Of a DNA stretch of 64,000 nucleotides, positions 11,315-23,159 are shown piece by piece. The notes below the pieces were generated by a model, which worked only from the letters and a program-made list of their open reading frames with translations, was not told where the DNA came from and did no database searches. The position numbers and the translations under genes were made by a program. Source of the DNA: Panicum virgatum (lineage: Eukaryota > Streptophyta > Magnoliopsida > Poales > Poaceae); assembly GCF_016808335.1 (NCBI RefSeq), contig NC_053139.1:36787954-36851953 (forward strand). Direction: 5' to 3'. Each line of letters opens with the position of its first letter. Position 1 is the first letter of the stretch.

Positions 11315-14243
11315 ATGTTTATCCAGAAGGTGATTACTGCGCATCCGGTCGTTGTTAATTCTGCACATAATGCTGGAGCAGGCATGGATTTTGCTCCGGT
11401 TGCTTGTATGGGTGGTGGGTGATTCGCGTGGATTGTTTTCTTTTTCGGGGTGCGCAGGCATGGAGGACGGCGTCCTTTGGGCTCTACGGCTTCACCCAGT
11501 TCACCAAATCCGGTTTCCTGTAAGCTGATTCCGCCCCCTCAATGGCCTCCTGAATCCTCCTCTCTCCTTCAGCTTGCCCAATTCTTGTGCGACTGCGTTT
11601 CTTGCTGTCGAATGCTAGTTTCTTGCAATTCCTTTCCGGCCTTGTCGGAGCCGGTTGTTTCTTAAATTGAATTTAGCACAGGAGGGCTAAGCCACCCGTG
11701 GGGTTCCAAATTTCTGTGTAGCACTGGCTGTTTAGATTAATTTCATCATCTGTCCCCAATTATTTTTTTCATACTGTAATTGAAGGATTTATTAGGAGCA
11801 TATAGCATCAGAAAATTTTGCTCCTGAAAAATGTGTGCAAAAGCTGTATGCAAGGTTGTGTGATTCACAATTCTGGACGTGTAATGATGAAATTTCATAC
11901 CAACATTTAACAGCACAACACATTTCTTTCTTGTGGTGATCACAGGGAACATGCCAAGAAATTCAGAGAGGAAGATATGCAGATCCGGTTGGATGGGAAA
12001 AACTGCCTGGTGACTGGAGCAAATTCTGGCATAGGTTTTGCTACAGCTGAGGGTTTGGCTTCACAGTATGGACCTATTCCTTTTTTTAATGTGATGATTT
12101 GTGTTGAATGAAAGGGGGTCAAATTTACCAATTTTATTATGTGGCGTCTTATAAAACATTGGTCCCTTCTTCTAGTGGAGCTATTGTCTACATGCTCTGT
12201 CGTAACAAGGAGAGAGGAGAGGCTGCTCTCAATCAAATAAGATCCAAAACTGGCAATGAAAATGTTCATCTGGAGGTATGATGCTTACTGATTCCCCTAC
12301 ATGTTTGGAAGATTAAACTCTTCATGAAGATGTGCCCTAATTATAAGAAAATAACTCCTGAAAATATATCATGTGACAGATATGTGACCTTTCATCTATC
12401 AATGAAGTCAAATCATTTGCAACAAAGTTCGCTTCAATGGATAAACCACTCCATGTCCTTGTGAGTTGATGTTTCAAACAAACTGCAGTTTTTTCTTCTT
12501 CCTTTACCGCTTTCAATTTTTATGTTTCTGTAAATATTATCTAATCTAAATTGGATAAACCAAATGATGGAATAAAGCTATAACTAGATAATTTATCATC
12601 AAGGTAAACAATGCTGGCTTACTGGAGCACAAGCGTGAGACTACAGCAGAGGGGTAAGTGAAATGCTGCTGCTTTCTCATTCCCCTTGGCTATTTGCAGC
12701 CAGCATATACATTCATATATGCTATGAATAATTTATCCTGATAATTTATCATTCAAAATATAAGCTCTTCTTTCTTTTCCCCTTTTTGCAACAGGTTGGA
12801 GCTCAATTTTGCTGTCAATGTGGCAGCAACATACACTTTAACAGAACTAGTGATGCCATTATTGGGGAAAGCAGCACCAGATGCTCGTGTCATCACAGTT
12901 GCATCAGGAGGCATGTACACTGAGCCACTGAACAAGGACTTACAGGTAAGTTGTTTTTGTTATAAATGCCTTCTTTTGCATAGGAGCAGAATATGGAAAA
13001 GCTAGTTTGAAGAGAAAATATGAACCTGTACTTTGGAGAGACAAAACTATAGATTATTAACGGGAGCAAGAATGCCCTGCGTTTTTTAAGTTCTTTGATC
13101 TAGGAGAAATGTAACTGTAGTAAACTTTGGAAAAAGTGGCCAATAGCCGCAAATCAAGACATCAATAACATTTCGAAGCTGTACTATTTAGTAGAGCTGC
13201 CAGATTCTGTTTTATACTTTTATCACTGAAAGTGAACTAGTTCAATAAGTTGTGGACACCTTAGTAGGGAAGCCACTATTATCCTCATCCAATTCCTGCA
13301 AGGGCAGAAATTGTAGGATATGTCAGGTTGTTACTGAAAGTGACAAGCATTTGAAAGAACTCCTTTGCACTTCCTGTAATGCGATAATGTCAGTTTGCTT
13401 TCACTGGGTACTCCATTTTATATCTTTCTCATTTTTAAAATCTTCAGTTCAGCGAAGGAAACTTCGACGGGACACTACAATCCCCATGTTCGGTACGCTG
13501 GGCTGATGGCTGGCTGGTACTGTTCGTGCTGGAAAGTGCGGGTAGCTGCTGGTCAGCCCACCCGGCGGAGGCAACCAGCTGCTGGGTCCGTTGAGGAGAG
13601 CGGCCCCGAGGGGAGTGGAACGGCTGGCTGGTGCCGAACGGCTGGGCTGGTCAGCCCAGCCAGCCGCTTCCGCCCATCCGAACAGGGCAAATATGCTCGA
13701 AACAAAAGAATTCAGGTTTGTCCAGATTGAATGGTGCATTCTATCATGCCATGTCTTTTGTGAAACATAGGAATTAATGTGCTCATGTAACTTCTCTCAG
13801 GTTGCACTCACTGAATGGTGGGCAGAGAAATACAACAACAAGGGGGTTGGTTTCTACTCCATGCACCCTGGATGGGCTGATACACCTGGAGTCGCCAAGA
13901 GCTTGCTGGGATTTTCAGAGAAGTATAATTTTCTCTCCTCGGTGTTCATGTTGAAATTTTATGCTTGGTGATATTAATATGCCAATATTGTGATAATATA
14001 ATTCTTGGCTCAACGTATCATTTCAGATTGTCTGGAAACCTGAGATCAAATGACGAAGGAGCTGATACAGTGCTTTGGTTGGCGTTGCAACCTAAGGAGA
14101 AGTTATCACCTGGAGCTTTCTACTTCGATCAAGCTGTAGCACCAAAACATTTGAAGTTTGCTGGGACCATGTCGTCACATTCACAGATAAAATCCATTGT
14201 TGATAGCATTAGGTCCATCTGTGGCCTCCCTGCATTGGGATGA
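11315..14243 (+). CDS. DHRS12: DHRS12-like short-chain dehydrogenase/reductase, exon 8 interrupted
   Basis: Ten coding exons read with GT-AG borders: 11315-11329, 11458-11519, 11946-12065, 12176-12275, 12380-12460, 12604-12653, 12795-12945, 13448-13715, 13801-13922, 14027-14243. Without the 13481-13691 insert they give 324 residues, the normal size for plant DHRS12 homologues. The NAD(P)-binding motif TGANSGIG is at about residues 49-56, NNAG at 128-131, catalytic Ser in TVASGG at about 180, and YARNK, the YxxxK motif, at about 205-209. The family is a Rossmann-fold oxidoreductase of unsettled substrate. The N-terminal FGLYGFTQF segment is a family trait. In this sequence a MITE sits between Gln204 and Tyr205, and an in-frame TGA at 13592-13594 follows 37 foreign codons. 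The encoded protein would lack the catalytic Tyr and Lys unless splicing removes the insert. Identity is firm; function of this allele is doubtful. Confidence 0.88.
13481..13691. mobile_element. GC-rich foldback MITE inside the dehydrogenase exon
   Basis: A 211-bp block with no counterpart in the dehydrogenase family. It begins TCCCCATGTTCGG and ends CCGAACAGGGCAAA. CCCATGTTCGG and the reverse complement CCCTGTTCGGATGGGC form terminal inverted repeats, and GGCTGGCTGG/CCAGCCAGCC segments make the interior foldable. The coding sequence resumes exactly on both sides. CAA flanks the left end and CAAA the right, hinting at a short target duplication that I could not define exactly. Its length is not a multiple of three. 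Confidence 0.8.
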
Positions 14244-14347
14244 GCTGCTTTGTGAAGTGACAAGGGTAGCAACAACGATAGCTGATAGGTCTTGAACATG
14301 AGGGAGCGAGCATGACTCATGACGACCAAGAGGAGCATAAAAAAAGT

Positions 14348-14418
14348 TGCACCAGCCGGGAATCGAACCCGGGTCTGTACCGTGGCAGGGTACTATTCTA
14401 CCACTAGACCACTGGTGC
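14348..14418 (-). tRNA. tRNA-Gly(GCC): tRNA-Gly (GCC)
   Basis: The minus strand reads GCACCAGTGG...CTGGTGC, forming a 7-bp acceptor stem with discriminator A. It has a D-arm (TCTAGTGGTAGAAT), the anticodon loop CTGCCAC with GCC at plus 14384-14386, and a T-arm with GGTTCGATTCC. The 71-nt length and absence of an intron fit plant tRNA-Gly(GCC). It lies about 105 bp beyond the dehydrogenase stop codon, in convergent orientation. The internal A and B boxes look intact, so it is probably functional. Confidence 0.96.
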
Positions 14419-15588
14419 CTCTTGGTGAAAGGGTTCCGATGGTTGCGCTACTTGTATGAATTGTAAAGATATTCGTAGATAGCAATAAATATTTTTTGGT
14501 GTAGGAGGCTAGCCGGCTAGGAGCAGTCAGACGTGGGTATTTCTTATATTTTCCTTAACCATTCTATACACTGGAACTCATATATATGCATTTAAATAAT
14601 CCCACCAAGAATATAATTGGTGGCGTCTGGATGAATTGATCAGTTGGACAACGGTAATTGTTTATTCAGAAAATCTAAATGGACTAATTGTTTATTTGGA
14701 ATGAGATCCACTTGATCAATTAATAATAGATAAATATGCAAACAATTTCTTGGAAGCTTGAGGAGATCGTATATGGTTGATCAATTAATCTATCTATCAA
14801 TCTATATTATAAAGATAAAAAACAATCGAGAACGTTTTTCACCTAGATAATTTTTTCTTACCTCTCACATTGAACCCACCATGCAGGTCAAAGAGATGGG
14901 CCATGGTATGACCAAAGTGCGGCGGACCGAAAAAAATCAGCGGGCTTGCTAGCACCCGGACGTCCTAACCATCGGACACTCCATTGGTGCAACACAACAT
15001 CAAATAATTACAGCTGCAGCACATAAAGAAAACATCTGCAACATAAAAATGTTGAAAAAATTGTTATCCATTCGTTGATGATGAGGAAAAAACCCGCTGC
15101 AACGTCTGTTTCATATTGCACGGAACATTCAAATCTCTCGTTGAAGATGCAACATCCAAATAAAATACTTGCAACATCCAAATAAAACACTTGGGATAGA
15201 CAAAGGTTGGGAAAACAAGGTAGTTCGTTGGGTAAGGACCCTAATAGGAGTGGTAGCCTAAAAACCACTCGATCATCCTATGCCTTTGACTCTGCGGAAC
15301 AGAGGAAGGTAGGTACTCGAGGTGGAGTATGGGGAACGTGCCCCTTAGGCGTATGAGCCTAGGAACTACTCAATCAACCCGTGCCTTGACCCTGCGGAGC
15401 AAAGAAAGGTTGGTATTCATGAACATAGCGTGGACTGTAGAAGGTCCCCTCGGGTAGGTCTGTCAAATAGGTGTGGGTGGTGGAATCTTTTTCACAGTTG
15501 CAGAGAAAAGTAGACGAGTGTAGAGAAAATTACCCCTTTATTGAAAATACTGCTTGCATATTAGAGGACAACTTGCCATAAAAGCTTT
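14419..15588. other. Repeat-derived intergenic sequence
   Basis: The first half is AT-rich. Around 15010-15190 there are several copies of GCAACAT-type words, as in degenerate grass DNA transposons. From about 15220 to 15480 the phrases ACTCTGCGGAACAGAGGAAGG and AGCAAAGAAAGGTTGGTATTC recur and resemble sequence at 23980-24180. This is probably the 3' non-coding part of the gypsy relic that follows. Confidence 0.5.
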
Positions 15589-17425
15589 CTAAGGGTAGAA
15601 ATGTCGTAGATGCTCGATGTTCCAGGAGTTTATGACTTCTTGACCATTAGGGTATTCTAGCCGATACGACCCTAGTCTTGTTACTTTGGAAACAATAAAG
15701 GGTCCTTCCCACCTCGAGTTGAGTTTATGAAGTCTAGTCATCCTATATCCGATGAAGTACCATATCTCCTATGTTGAATGATCTCTCATGGATATTGCGA
15801 TTATGATAACGTCGTAGAGCTTGGAGATACTTGGTTGATCTGAGCAATGCATTGCATTGCATCTGATTTCTTCTGTTGCATTGAACTCTAACTCCCGAGC
15901 TTCGTCATCTGCTCCTTTGTTGTGCATCTCCAGTCTCAGTGATTTCCACATAATGTCAACAAGGAGGATAGCTTTGATCCGTAAGCGAGCAAAAAGGGGG
16001 TCTGTCCAGTTTCTTTGCTTGGTAAATCCATCTTCCACCTTTCTTGGTGCTCTTGTCATTCCTTTCTTGAGTCCATCGATAATCAAGCCGTTGATACGCT
16101 CGACCTGGCCATTGGCCCCTGGGTGGCAACTGACACGTACTTGACCTCGATTGCCGCATTGTCACAGAATTTTCAAAATGACTGAGAGGTGAAATTTGAA
16201 CCCAGGTCTGTGATGATTGTATTGTGGAAGCCAAACTGATGGAATATGTCACAAATGAAGTCGACTACCCAGTCAGATGAGATCTTCGTGATTGGCTTGT
16301 ACTCGATCTACTTTGTAAACTTGTTGACTGCCACTAATACATGAACAAACCCTCCTGGCGCCTTTGGTAGAGGTCCAACCATATCTAGACTCCAGCAAGC
16401 AAATGTTCGGGATGGAGGAATGGTGACGAGATTATGAGTTGGAACGTGAATTTGTTTGGCGAAATATTGGCATCCGGGGCACCGGCGAACAATGTCTTCG
16501 GCATCGGCCAAAGCCATAGGCCAGTAAAACCCAAATCTGAATGCCTTACCGACAAGGGTTCTTGATGCTGCGTGATTTCTGCATGATCTATCATGGATGT
16601 AATGTAGAATGCCTTTGCCTTCTTCGGTCGGGACGCATTTCATGAGTACTCCTGATCCCGCTCCACGCTTGTATAACTTGTCACTAACCAGGACATGGTT
16701 TGTTGCTCGCCTCATGATGCATGCTGCTTCGGGGCCCTTCTTGTCGACACTAGGGGGTAACATCTATTCTCTGATGAAGTCGATAAATGTTGTTTGCCAG
16801 TCAACTTCGATCATCAAAACCTCTTGACTGGTTTCTGGTGTTCCTGAGTTGTTGTTTGGGTCGGGTTGTTTGACGGAAGGGTGATGCAGCTCGTGGATGA
16901 AAACTCCTGGAGGGACTTTTGCATGGTCGGATCCCAACTTCGAGAGAATGTCTGCTGCAACATTGTTCTCACGGACAATGTGGTGAATCTCCAGCCCTGA
17001 GAATTTATTCTCAAGCTTTTGTATCTCAGCCACATATGCATCTATGGTTTCCTTTTTGATGTCCCGCTCTTTTTTCACTTGTTGTACAACTAGGAGGGAG
17101 TCGTCGTAGATGAGTAGTCGCTTGATGCCAAGGGAGACTGCCAGGCACAGCCCGTGCAAGAGCGCCTTGTCCTCGGCTTCGTTGTTGGAAATCTTGAAGA
17201 GCATCTAGAATACATACTTAAGTTGTTCGCCTTTTGGGGAGATGAGCAGAACGCCAGCGCCACCACCACCGAGCTTGAGGGATCCATCAAAGTACATAAG
17301 CCAATGCTCTGGTCTGCTAGCTGGTGCTGGAATTTGATTCTCCCTCCATTCTGCCAAGAAATCGACTAGGGCATGTGACTTAATGGTTGCTCTCTTAGCC
17401 TGACCTATTGATCTACCACTTCTTC
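15589..17425 (-). pseudogene. Ty3/gypsy RNase H-integrase relic
   Basis: Reading the minus strand from about 17420, the order is as follows. First is RNase H (MYFDGSLKLGGGGAGV, then ISNNEAEDKALLHGL and AADILSKLGS). Next is the H2C2 integrase zinc domain (ILHYIHDRSCRNHAA, then CPGCQYF). The integrase core follows (CWSLDMVGPLPKAPGGF, then NTIITDLGSNFTS). The C-terminal tail has WEGPFIV and ends LRHFYP at the stop 15589-15591. The LRHFYP tail and RNase H style match Tat/RIRE2-type gypsy elements. Stops at about 17205 and 16308 and several frameshifts in the core (15770-16200) make it non-functional. No gag, protease or RT precedes it and no LTR flanks it, so it is a truncated fragment. Confidence 0.9.
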
Positions 17426-18700
17426 CAAGAATAATAGAAATAAAAAAAATAATAAAGGAAGTCAGTTATTAGTCCTTCTCAAATATTATTTTTATATTTG
17501 TCATGTAGATTAAATATATGTTATATTTATTGATAGAAAATTTTCAGACATTTGGGAGCAATAACCATGCTAAGGTGGTGGCATACAAGGGCAATATATA
17601 TGATAGTAGAGATGGGAGCTAATGATGGCAACACATACTTGAAGAAACAATATAATGTTGATGAGTAGAGTAGGTAGAATAGTTGTGAAGACTTCAAACA
17701 AGAACAAATAGACTCATTACTAGTGTTCATTTTCTGAACTAGAATAACTTGTGTGCATACTCCTCGATCCTAAAGGATATTAAAGCAAGGAGTGCTCTGT
17801 TTGAAGAAGTCAATTTCAAGCATTAGGGTATAGGCTCTAATAATGAGGCACATGTTCTTGCTAAAAGTGTTTGCAATACCATGGAGATATATTTATCTCC
17901 TGGAGTGTCCCAAAATTATAAATGTACCTCAAAAAATTATTAAGTAAATATGAGCCTTCATTGCTCTGAAAAAATAGTACTAGTATTTTTCCATACAAGC
18001 ACTACTCTAAGAAGACAGTCCCCAATCCTTCTGTGCGTTTAAATATGCTACTTATTGTCTTTTAAAATCAATGCAGCAACACTTTTTCTTCTCCAAATCG
18101 GATCAGCACCAAGCACCAGGCAGCTCCAACGTGATATGCTTCTCGGGATATGCTAGGGGCTAGGGCTGGCGTTGTACAACATACCACTTGGGACGAAGGA
18201 TGAGATTGATCCTTAATGAAAAGTTTGAGAAAAGAAACCGTAATTTTGATAGTTCATGAGAAACTGAATATTGACAGATAGTTGACAGAATTTATTCTCA
18301 AGCTTCCGTATTCCCGGCACGGTGTGGCTCTGCGAAACTCTGTGCGGACATGTCCGACACCATCCCGCCACTGTGCCGCCTACCCCTTGTACTTTCTCCT
18401 CTGCAGAACCCTCGGCAAAGCATGGGTAGCCACCCTCGAATGTGGTACGGCCCTTGACTGGGATAAAGCGGCCCTCGTAAAGTACCCTCGACGCTCCGCT
18501 TCGTCAGCACGGAGCACAGCGCGCCCCTGCAGCTACCGCCATGCCGTCGACTGGCGCCACAGGACAAGGACACGCCCTGGGCATGGTCAAAAGACTTCCA
18601 AGGATGATGACCACACCCGGTGCCACACCTCACAGTGCTCGGCAACAGGGGCCCTCAACTGTTCTCCCCCGATTCGGGGAGAAGGGGACGAATCCAGCGA
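17426..18700. other. Intergenic, AT-rich then GC-rich
   Basis: 17426-18280 is AT-rich with no gene. From about 18290 the composition changes to GC-rich and leads into the LTR-like promoter at 18735. This part (18290-18734) is likely LTR U3 of the gypsy element that follows, but a second LTR copy is not present to confirm it. Confidence 0.45.
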
Positions 18701-18734
18701 TCTCCCATGCATGTAACCCGTCCCTCCTTGAGTC

Positions 18735-18741
18735 TATAAAA
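18735..18741 (+). promoter_or_regulatory. TATA box of a gypsy LTR
   Basis: TATAAAA sits upstream of a leader rich in CACTCGCACTCACAC and about 530 bp before the gag frame. The arrangement is that of the R/U5 and leader of a Tat-type gypsy element. The LTR borders cannot be placed because only one copy exists here. Confidence 0.5.
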
Positions 18742-19285
18742 GGAGGGACGGGAGTACACTCGGGGAGATAGCCTGAAACTCACACGGATGCACTCGCACT
18801 CACACTATCCCATATTGGCACTTGCCTCAATCAACTCTAGCTCATCTAGAGACTTGGGAGCTTCCCTCCCTCTCTCGCTCAAGCTTGTATCACCAACGGT
18901 TTGATCTCTAGATGGCGGGAAGGTCAAATCTGCTCCCGGCAGGCACGGTGATCTAGTTCAGAAGTTTCGAGTTTAGGGCAACTGGCAACAGCTACTTCCT
19001 GGAGCTTCTCTCGCCCAGAATCAACCCTGACGCTCCAGCACCGCATCCCCGGCGCCGGAGGCATTCGGGCCAGCGCGCGCGACAAGCGCGCTTGGAACGG
19101 TGCAAGATGGCTCACCTAAGCTCCCCCATGTGGGTCGAAGCTAGCGCGCCACAGTCTGACGCCATGGTGGAGGACGCCACCTTTTCACCAACAAAGGCAA
19201 CCGTGGCGCTGTCGGAGGGAGACACGTGACTTCTACCGTGACCTACGCGTCATCTGTCGGCACCAACATGAGTGCGTAAGAGGAC

Positions 19286-20423
19286 TTGCTTGGGCATCAT
19301 CTGCTCTCGATTTGCAACCTAATCGCGTCGACGCTCGACAGCTCGTACCCCGACTCCATTGGTGAGGAATCCGCTCCCACGCATGATCATGTGAACCCGG
19401 AGTGGTACTCCGGGATCCATGATCTCGGAGCCTTCTTATCGTTTCAGGCTGCGGCAGACTATTGCCTCACCTGTTCTGACGACTCCAGCGAGGGGGACTA
19501 CGACCCAACTCGAGAATGCTTCGTCGCTGCGCTAGGAGGACCAGATGACAAAGACGACGCGGCAAACACGGCACACACCGCGACAGCTGCGGCAGGAGCG
19601 ACTACAGCGCCTGTACCGTTCGCCCCGGCAAACACAGCACTGCAGCAAGCACAGCTGGCGCAACTCCATGAGCTTGAGGCCAAGCTCGAGGAGGAGCGCC
19701 GGCAAATGGAGAAGCTGCGCCTCGCGCTCAAGCAAGGATGTACCGGCCACGGTACGGGAGCTCGGGAGGCAGGACACGTTGCCCGGAGCGGATCGTGGCC
19801 GAGGGTCATGAAGAAAGCCCCCTGGCCCTGTTCAGGGCCAGCCAAAAGATCACCACTGCAGCCCTTCTAATCCATGCTATGCCCGAGTCCTCTACGCCTG
19901 AGGGTCGCAACCTGCGCAAAGAAGCGCAAGCCCTTCTCGAGGATGCTGTGGTGCAGCAGGCCGAGAGCTTTGCATCTCGTATGCACTCAGTGGCCTCGAC
20001 GAGAGCTGGTGGGGCTGCACAACAGGACCACGAGGCCTCAGTGCACACCCCACCGGCGGGCGGGGCAAGGGCACCCACGGTGCACAACCGTGTCAAGCCG
20101 ACTCCTGCAAAGGATCGCCTTCGAGACACACACGGCAACGCCCATGACGGCGACGCCCGTAACATCTTGAACCAGAAGAAGAAGGACGGTGCCGCTCACG
20201 GCTACCACCCTTGACGTGGTGGTCGCTACGACAGCAAGGAGGATAGGAGCCCATCACCGGAGCCTCCGGGCACCCATGTGGTCAGCCGGGAAATCCGCAC
20301 TGCTCCGTTTCTCCCGTGCTTTCGGCAGCCCACTACCCTCACCAAGTACTCGGGAGAGATGGATCCCAGGCTCTGGCTCAATGACTACAGCCTGGCATGC
20401 TGAAGAATGTCCCTGAGACGGCC
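19286..20423 (+). pseudogene. Truncated Ty3/gypsy gag
   Basis: The first frame (19286-19870) has a segment around EWYSGIHDLGAFL and the motif YDPTRECF, then an Ala/Gln-rich coiled coil (ELEAKLEEERRQMEKLRLAL, about 19671-19730). After a frameshift near 19740 a second frame continues (EESPLALFRASQKITTAALL, then SSTPEGRNLRKEAQALLEDA). A third frame ends with KYSGEMDPRLWLNDYSLAC, the start of the gag core found in RIRE2-like elements. The gag core and all of pol are missing; the sequence changes abruptly at about 20400-20425. Frameshifts and truncation make it a pseudogene. Confidence 0.78.
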
Positions 20424-23016
20424 AATATTGCTGGGACTTTCAGCGCTGTCAGGCGTCCTCGGGAGGTACTGTTTCGAGTAGTCTACTGAAGTGCAGTTCG
20501 AGTACTTTTTGTCGAGTAGTCGAGTTGATTCGATATCTTTCGTGCAGATTAATCCTGAAAACTATCACAGTAGGCCTCCGTTGCCTGAAGATGTGCCCTT
20601 GGCGCATACTGACTCAAGTGTGCATCTGACTTCCTTGTATTCTGGTTTGGAATTGCCTTTAGATCCTTGTTTGACCGTAATCGGATCTTGTTTGCAGGTC
20701 TTTCTGTAAGTCGAATGGCATCGGACATCTAGGAGCGGGCGGCAGATGAGCCATCTGTCGAGGACTCGGAAGTAGAGTGCTGCTTCTGCCGGGGCTAGTG
20801 ACAGGTGAGTACGGATTGGTACTCTTCTGACTTGTGGCCTTTTCTTGATGGCTTTTCTTCTTTTCAGGCATCCTTCCTCTTCTAAGAGGCAGGCTGTGGG
20901 CTCTATCGTGAGCCCTGTCGACTCGACTCTGGTTGGAGCAGCTCCACTAAGGGGCAGAGCGCTTCGGGGCAGACCGTGGGCTCGAAGTTTGTCAAGGAGA
21001 AAAGATTCGTTCTAAAGCACTCCTCTCAGTAAGTGTGTCTGTTGATCGGATGTCCTTATTTGATCTTTTGATATTGCGATTGAGGTGTTGGGTACTTCTT
21101 CCTTTTGTAGCACTCTCGATGCTCTTGGGTTTGATGAATCAGTGAAAGGAATTTTTGGTTCCTTTAGGAACATCGCCCATTTGCCTCCTGGTTTGCTAAA
21201 GGAGGGTGATCGGGTGGCTGATTCTGCCGCTGGTGATACGGCGGGGGATCAGGCCCTTGGGGAGGCGGGCAGGGAGTCTCCTGCCGTTGACACTGGTGAG
21301 TGTCTTTGTGTTCGATTGGTTTTTCTGTCGAGTTTAGTTGACGTCTCTGTGTCTTTTTAGACAAGCAAGCTGAGGATCCACCAAAGAGTCCTGCGGGCGC
21401 TGGCAATGTTGACCTGATCCTGCTGGACGTGCCGCGGCTAGGTTTTTTTTTACCGACCGGTGTGACAAAACCGCCGCCCTTTGGTTCCGGTAAACCGGAC
21501 CGGTTTGACTGGTTACCGGAAAAAACCGACCAAATTCAAATTTCAAACCAAAAATGACAGTTCAGTCAGTTTCCACCGGTTAGCCGACCGGCTAGACCGG
21601 TAAACCGGTCCGGTTTGAGTGGTAACCGGCCAAATTCAATTTTTTTCTTTTTTGGTTTAAATTCAAATGCCCGCAAAGTATACTAAATGAATGTTTGTAT
21701 AATATGTTTTAGCCTAAATGAATTCTCCAATCCTCTTTTGTACTACTTTTATATTAATATAATGTATAACATGTTTTACATTGTATTTGTATACTTTTTG
21801 TTTGCACGCTTTTTTTTTGTTTAAATTCAAATGCCCGCAAAGTATACTAAATGAACGAATATTTGAAAAAATTTGACACCATTAGATTCGTCGCAACTTG
21901 AAGTATTTTTAAGAATTTTTTGAGATTTTTTCATTTTTTGAATTCAAATTTGAATTTTAAATTTGGGCCGGTTTGAAACCGGCCGGAACCGGAACCGGTT
22001 CGGACTGGTTTGACCGGTAACCGCGGTTTTCGAACCGGTTCCGGTCAGTTATTTTAACCCTGGCCGCGGCAGGAGGTGGAGAAGCCAGTCAAGGGGTCGA
22101 CTGTTGTGGCCCGGGAGATTCTGGGCTGTCATTCTGCTCTTGTTGTAAGTAGCTTTTTTGTACTTGAGTATTTTTTATTGTGTTGTCGAGTACTTTTGTC
22201 TTGATCTTGCTTTGATGGCAGAGTCTGGCCAATCAAGTCGTGGAGCAGGCCGAGTTCCTTCGTCGGACTGGCGAGGATATCCAGCTGATGGCTGACCAGT
22301 CGCTTCAGCTTGAACGGATGGCTGCTCTTGAGAGGTCTTTTCGGGAGCAGTCAGATAAGGTCAAGCTGTTGGAGGCCCGAGTGGATACCTTGGAGCAGGA
22401 TAATTCTGCTCTAAAGGAGAAGGCCTCCAAGCTGCAGGAGAAGGTCAAGGCAGCTGCCAAGGAGAAGAAAGGAATTTTTTTCTTTCTTCTATGTCCTTCT
22501 AGTCATTTTCTTTTGTTCTCATGTTTTCCTGCTTTGACAGAGCTTAAGTGCTTGTTGTTGCGAAAGGATAGTGAGGTGACCGATCTGACCAATATTATGT
22601 ATCGTCACGCAGATGTTGTGGAGAAGCTGACCAAGATCAAAGATGATGCTGACAAGCAGACGGTCAGTGATATGAAGCAGACCAGGGAGCTTTCCCAGCA
22701 GCTGGCTGATCTTGAAGCAGCGGCTCAAGTAGTCGCCGACATGGTTGAGGATGAGGAAGCTGGTGGTAAAAGTCTGCTGGATCGTCTTCGGGAAGCCCCC
22801 CAGCGACTCAGTGGCTTCTTCTCCGACACCTCCAGGGATTACTTGGCCCATGCCTTAGGTTTAGTCAAGTCCTTTCTCCCTTCCGTGAACTTGTCCTTTA
22901 TTGGCGATGGGGTTGCCGTTGGCTATTCCGAGGAGCGATTCTCTGAATATGTTGCGGAGATGAAGCCCATCGCTGATAAGGTTATCAGTAGCTTTGAGCC
23001 AGCGCCAGAGGCTTAG
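20424..23016 (+). pseudogene. C-terminal part of a 'putative gypsy type transposon' gene with introns
   Basis: Coding blocks separated by GT-AG introns: about 20424-20705, 20869-21030, 21111-21296, 21361-22145 (with a hAT MITE inside), 22222-22475 and 22540-23016. The first block encodes QINPENYHSRPPLPEDVPLA. The last two encode a coiled coil (EQAEFLRRTGEDIQLMADQ..., ALKEKASKLQEKVKAAAKEK) and a conserved tail (RLREAPQRLSGFFSDTSRDY). This layout matches the PF04195-type genes carried antisense to gag-pol in grass Tat-lineage gypsy elements. The N-terminal PF04195 domain is missing: the 5' side joins the unrelated gag fragment. Relative to the gag-like frames and LTR at 25161-26891 (minus), this gene is antisense, as expected for the lineage. 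Its product has no established function. Confidence 0.7.
21439..22062. mobile_element. hAT-type MITE in an exon, 8-bp duplication GCCGCGGC
   Basis: A 624-bp element flanked by perfect copies of GCCGCGGC (21431-21438 and 22063-22070). The ends are TAGGTTTTTTTTTACCGACCGG and the reverse complement of CAGGGTTAAAATAACTGACC, both followed by repeated ACCGGTT/CCGGTTT motifs. An 8-bp duplication and CAGGGTTAAAA-like termini indicate hAT. Removing it and one duplication restores an open frame across the exon. The interior is AT-rich and non-coding. Confidence 0.85.
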
Positions 23017-23159
23017 ACAGTTGTTGTAATATCCTCTTGGTTTTTGTGTGGTCAATTGTCCATTGCAGTACTTTTAACATTCTGATGTATAGTACTTTCT
23101 TTTGAGTTGACGGCCGATCGGCTGGTTGCCTTGATATTGGCTGTCTTGATTTGTTTCTT
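23017..23159 (+). other. 3' non-coding sequence of the antisense transposon gene
   Basis: A short AT-rich stretch directly after the stop codon at 23014-23016, before the tandem repeats. No polyadenylation signal was assigned. Confidence 0.35.

Noticed and set aside
13395..13730. 111-codon frame across the dehydrogenase exon
   Set aside because: Out of frame with the gene and composed mainly of intron and MITE sequence.
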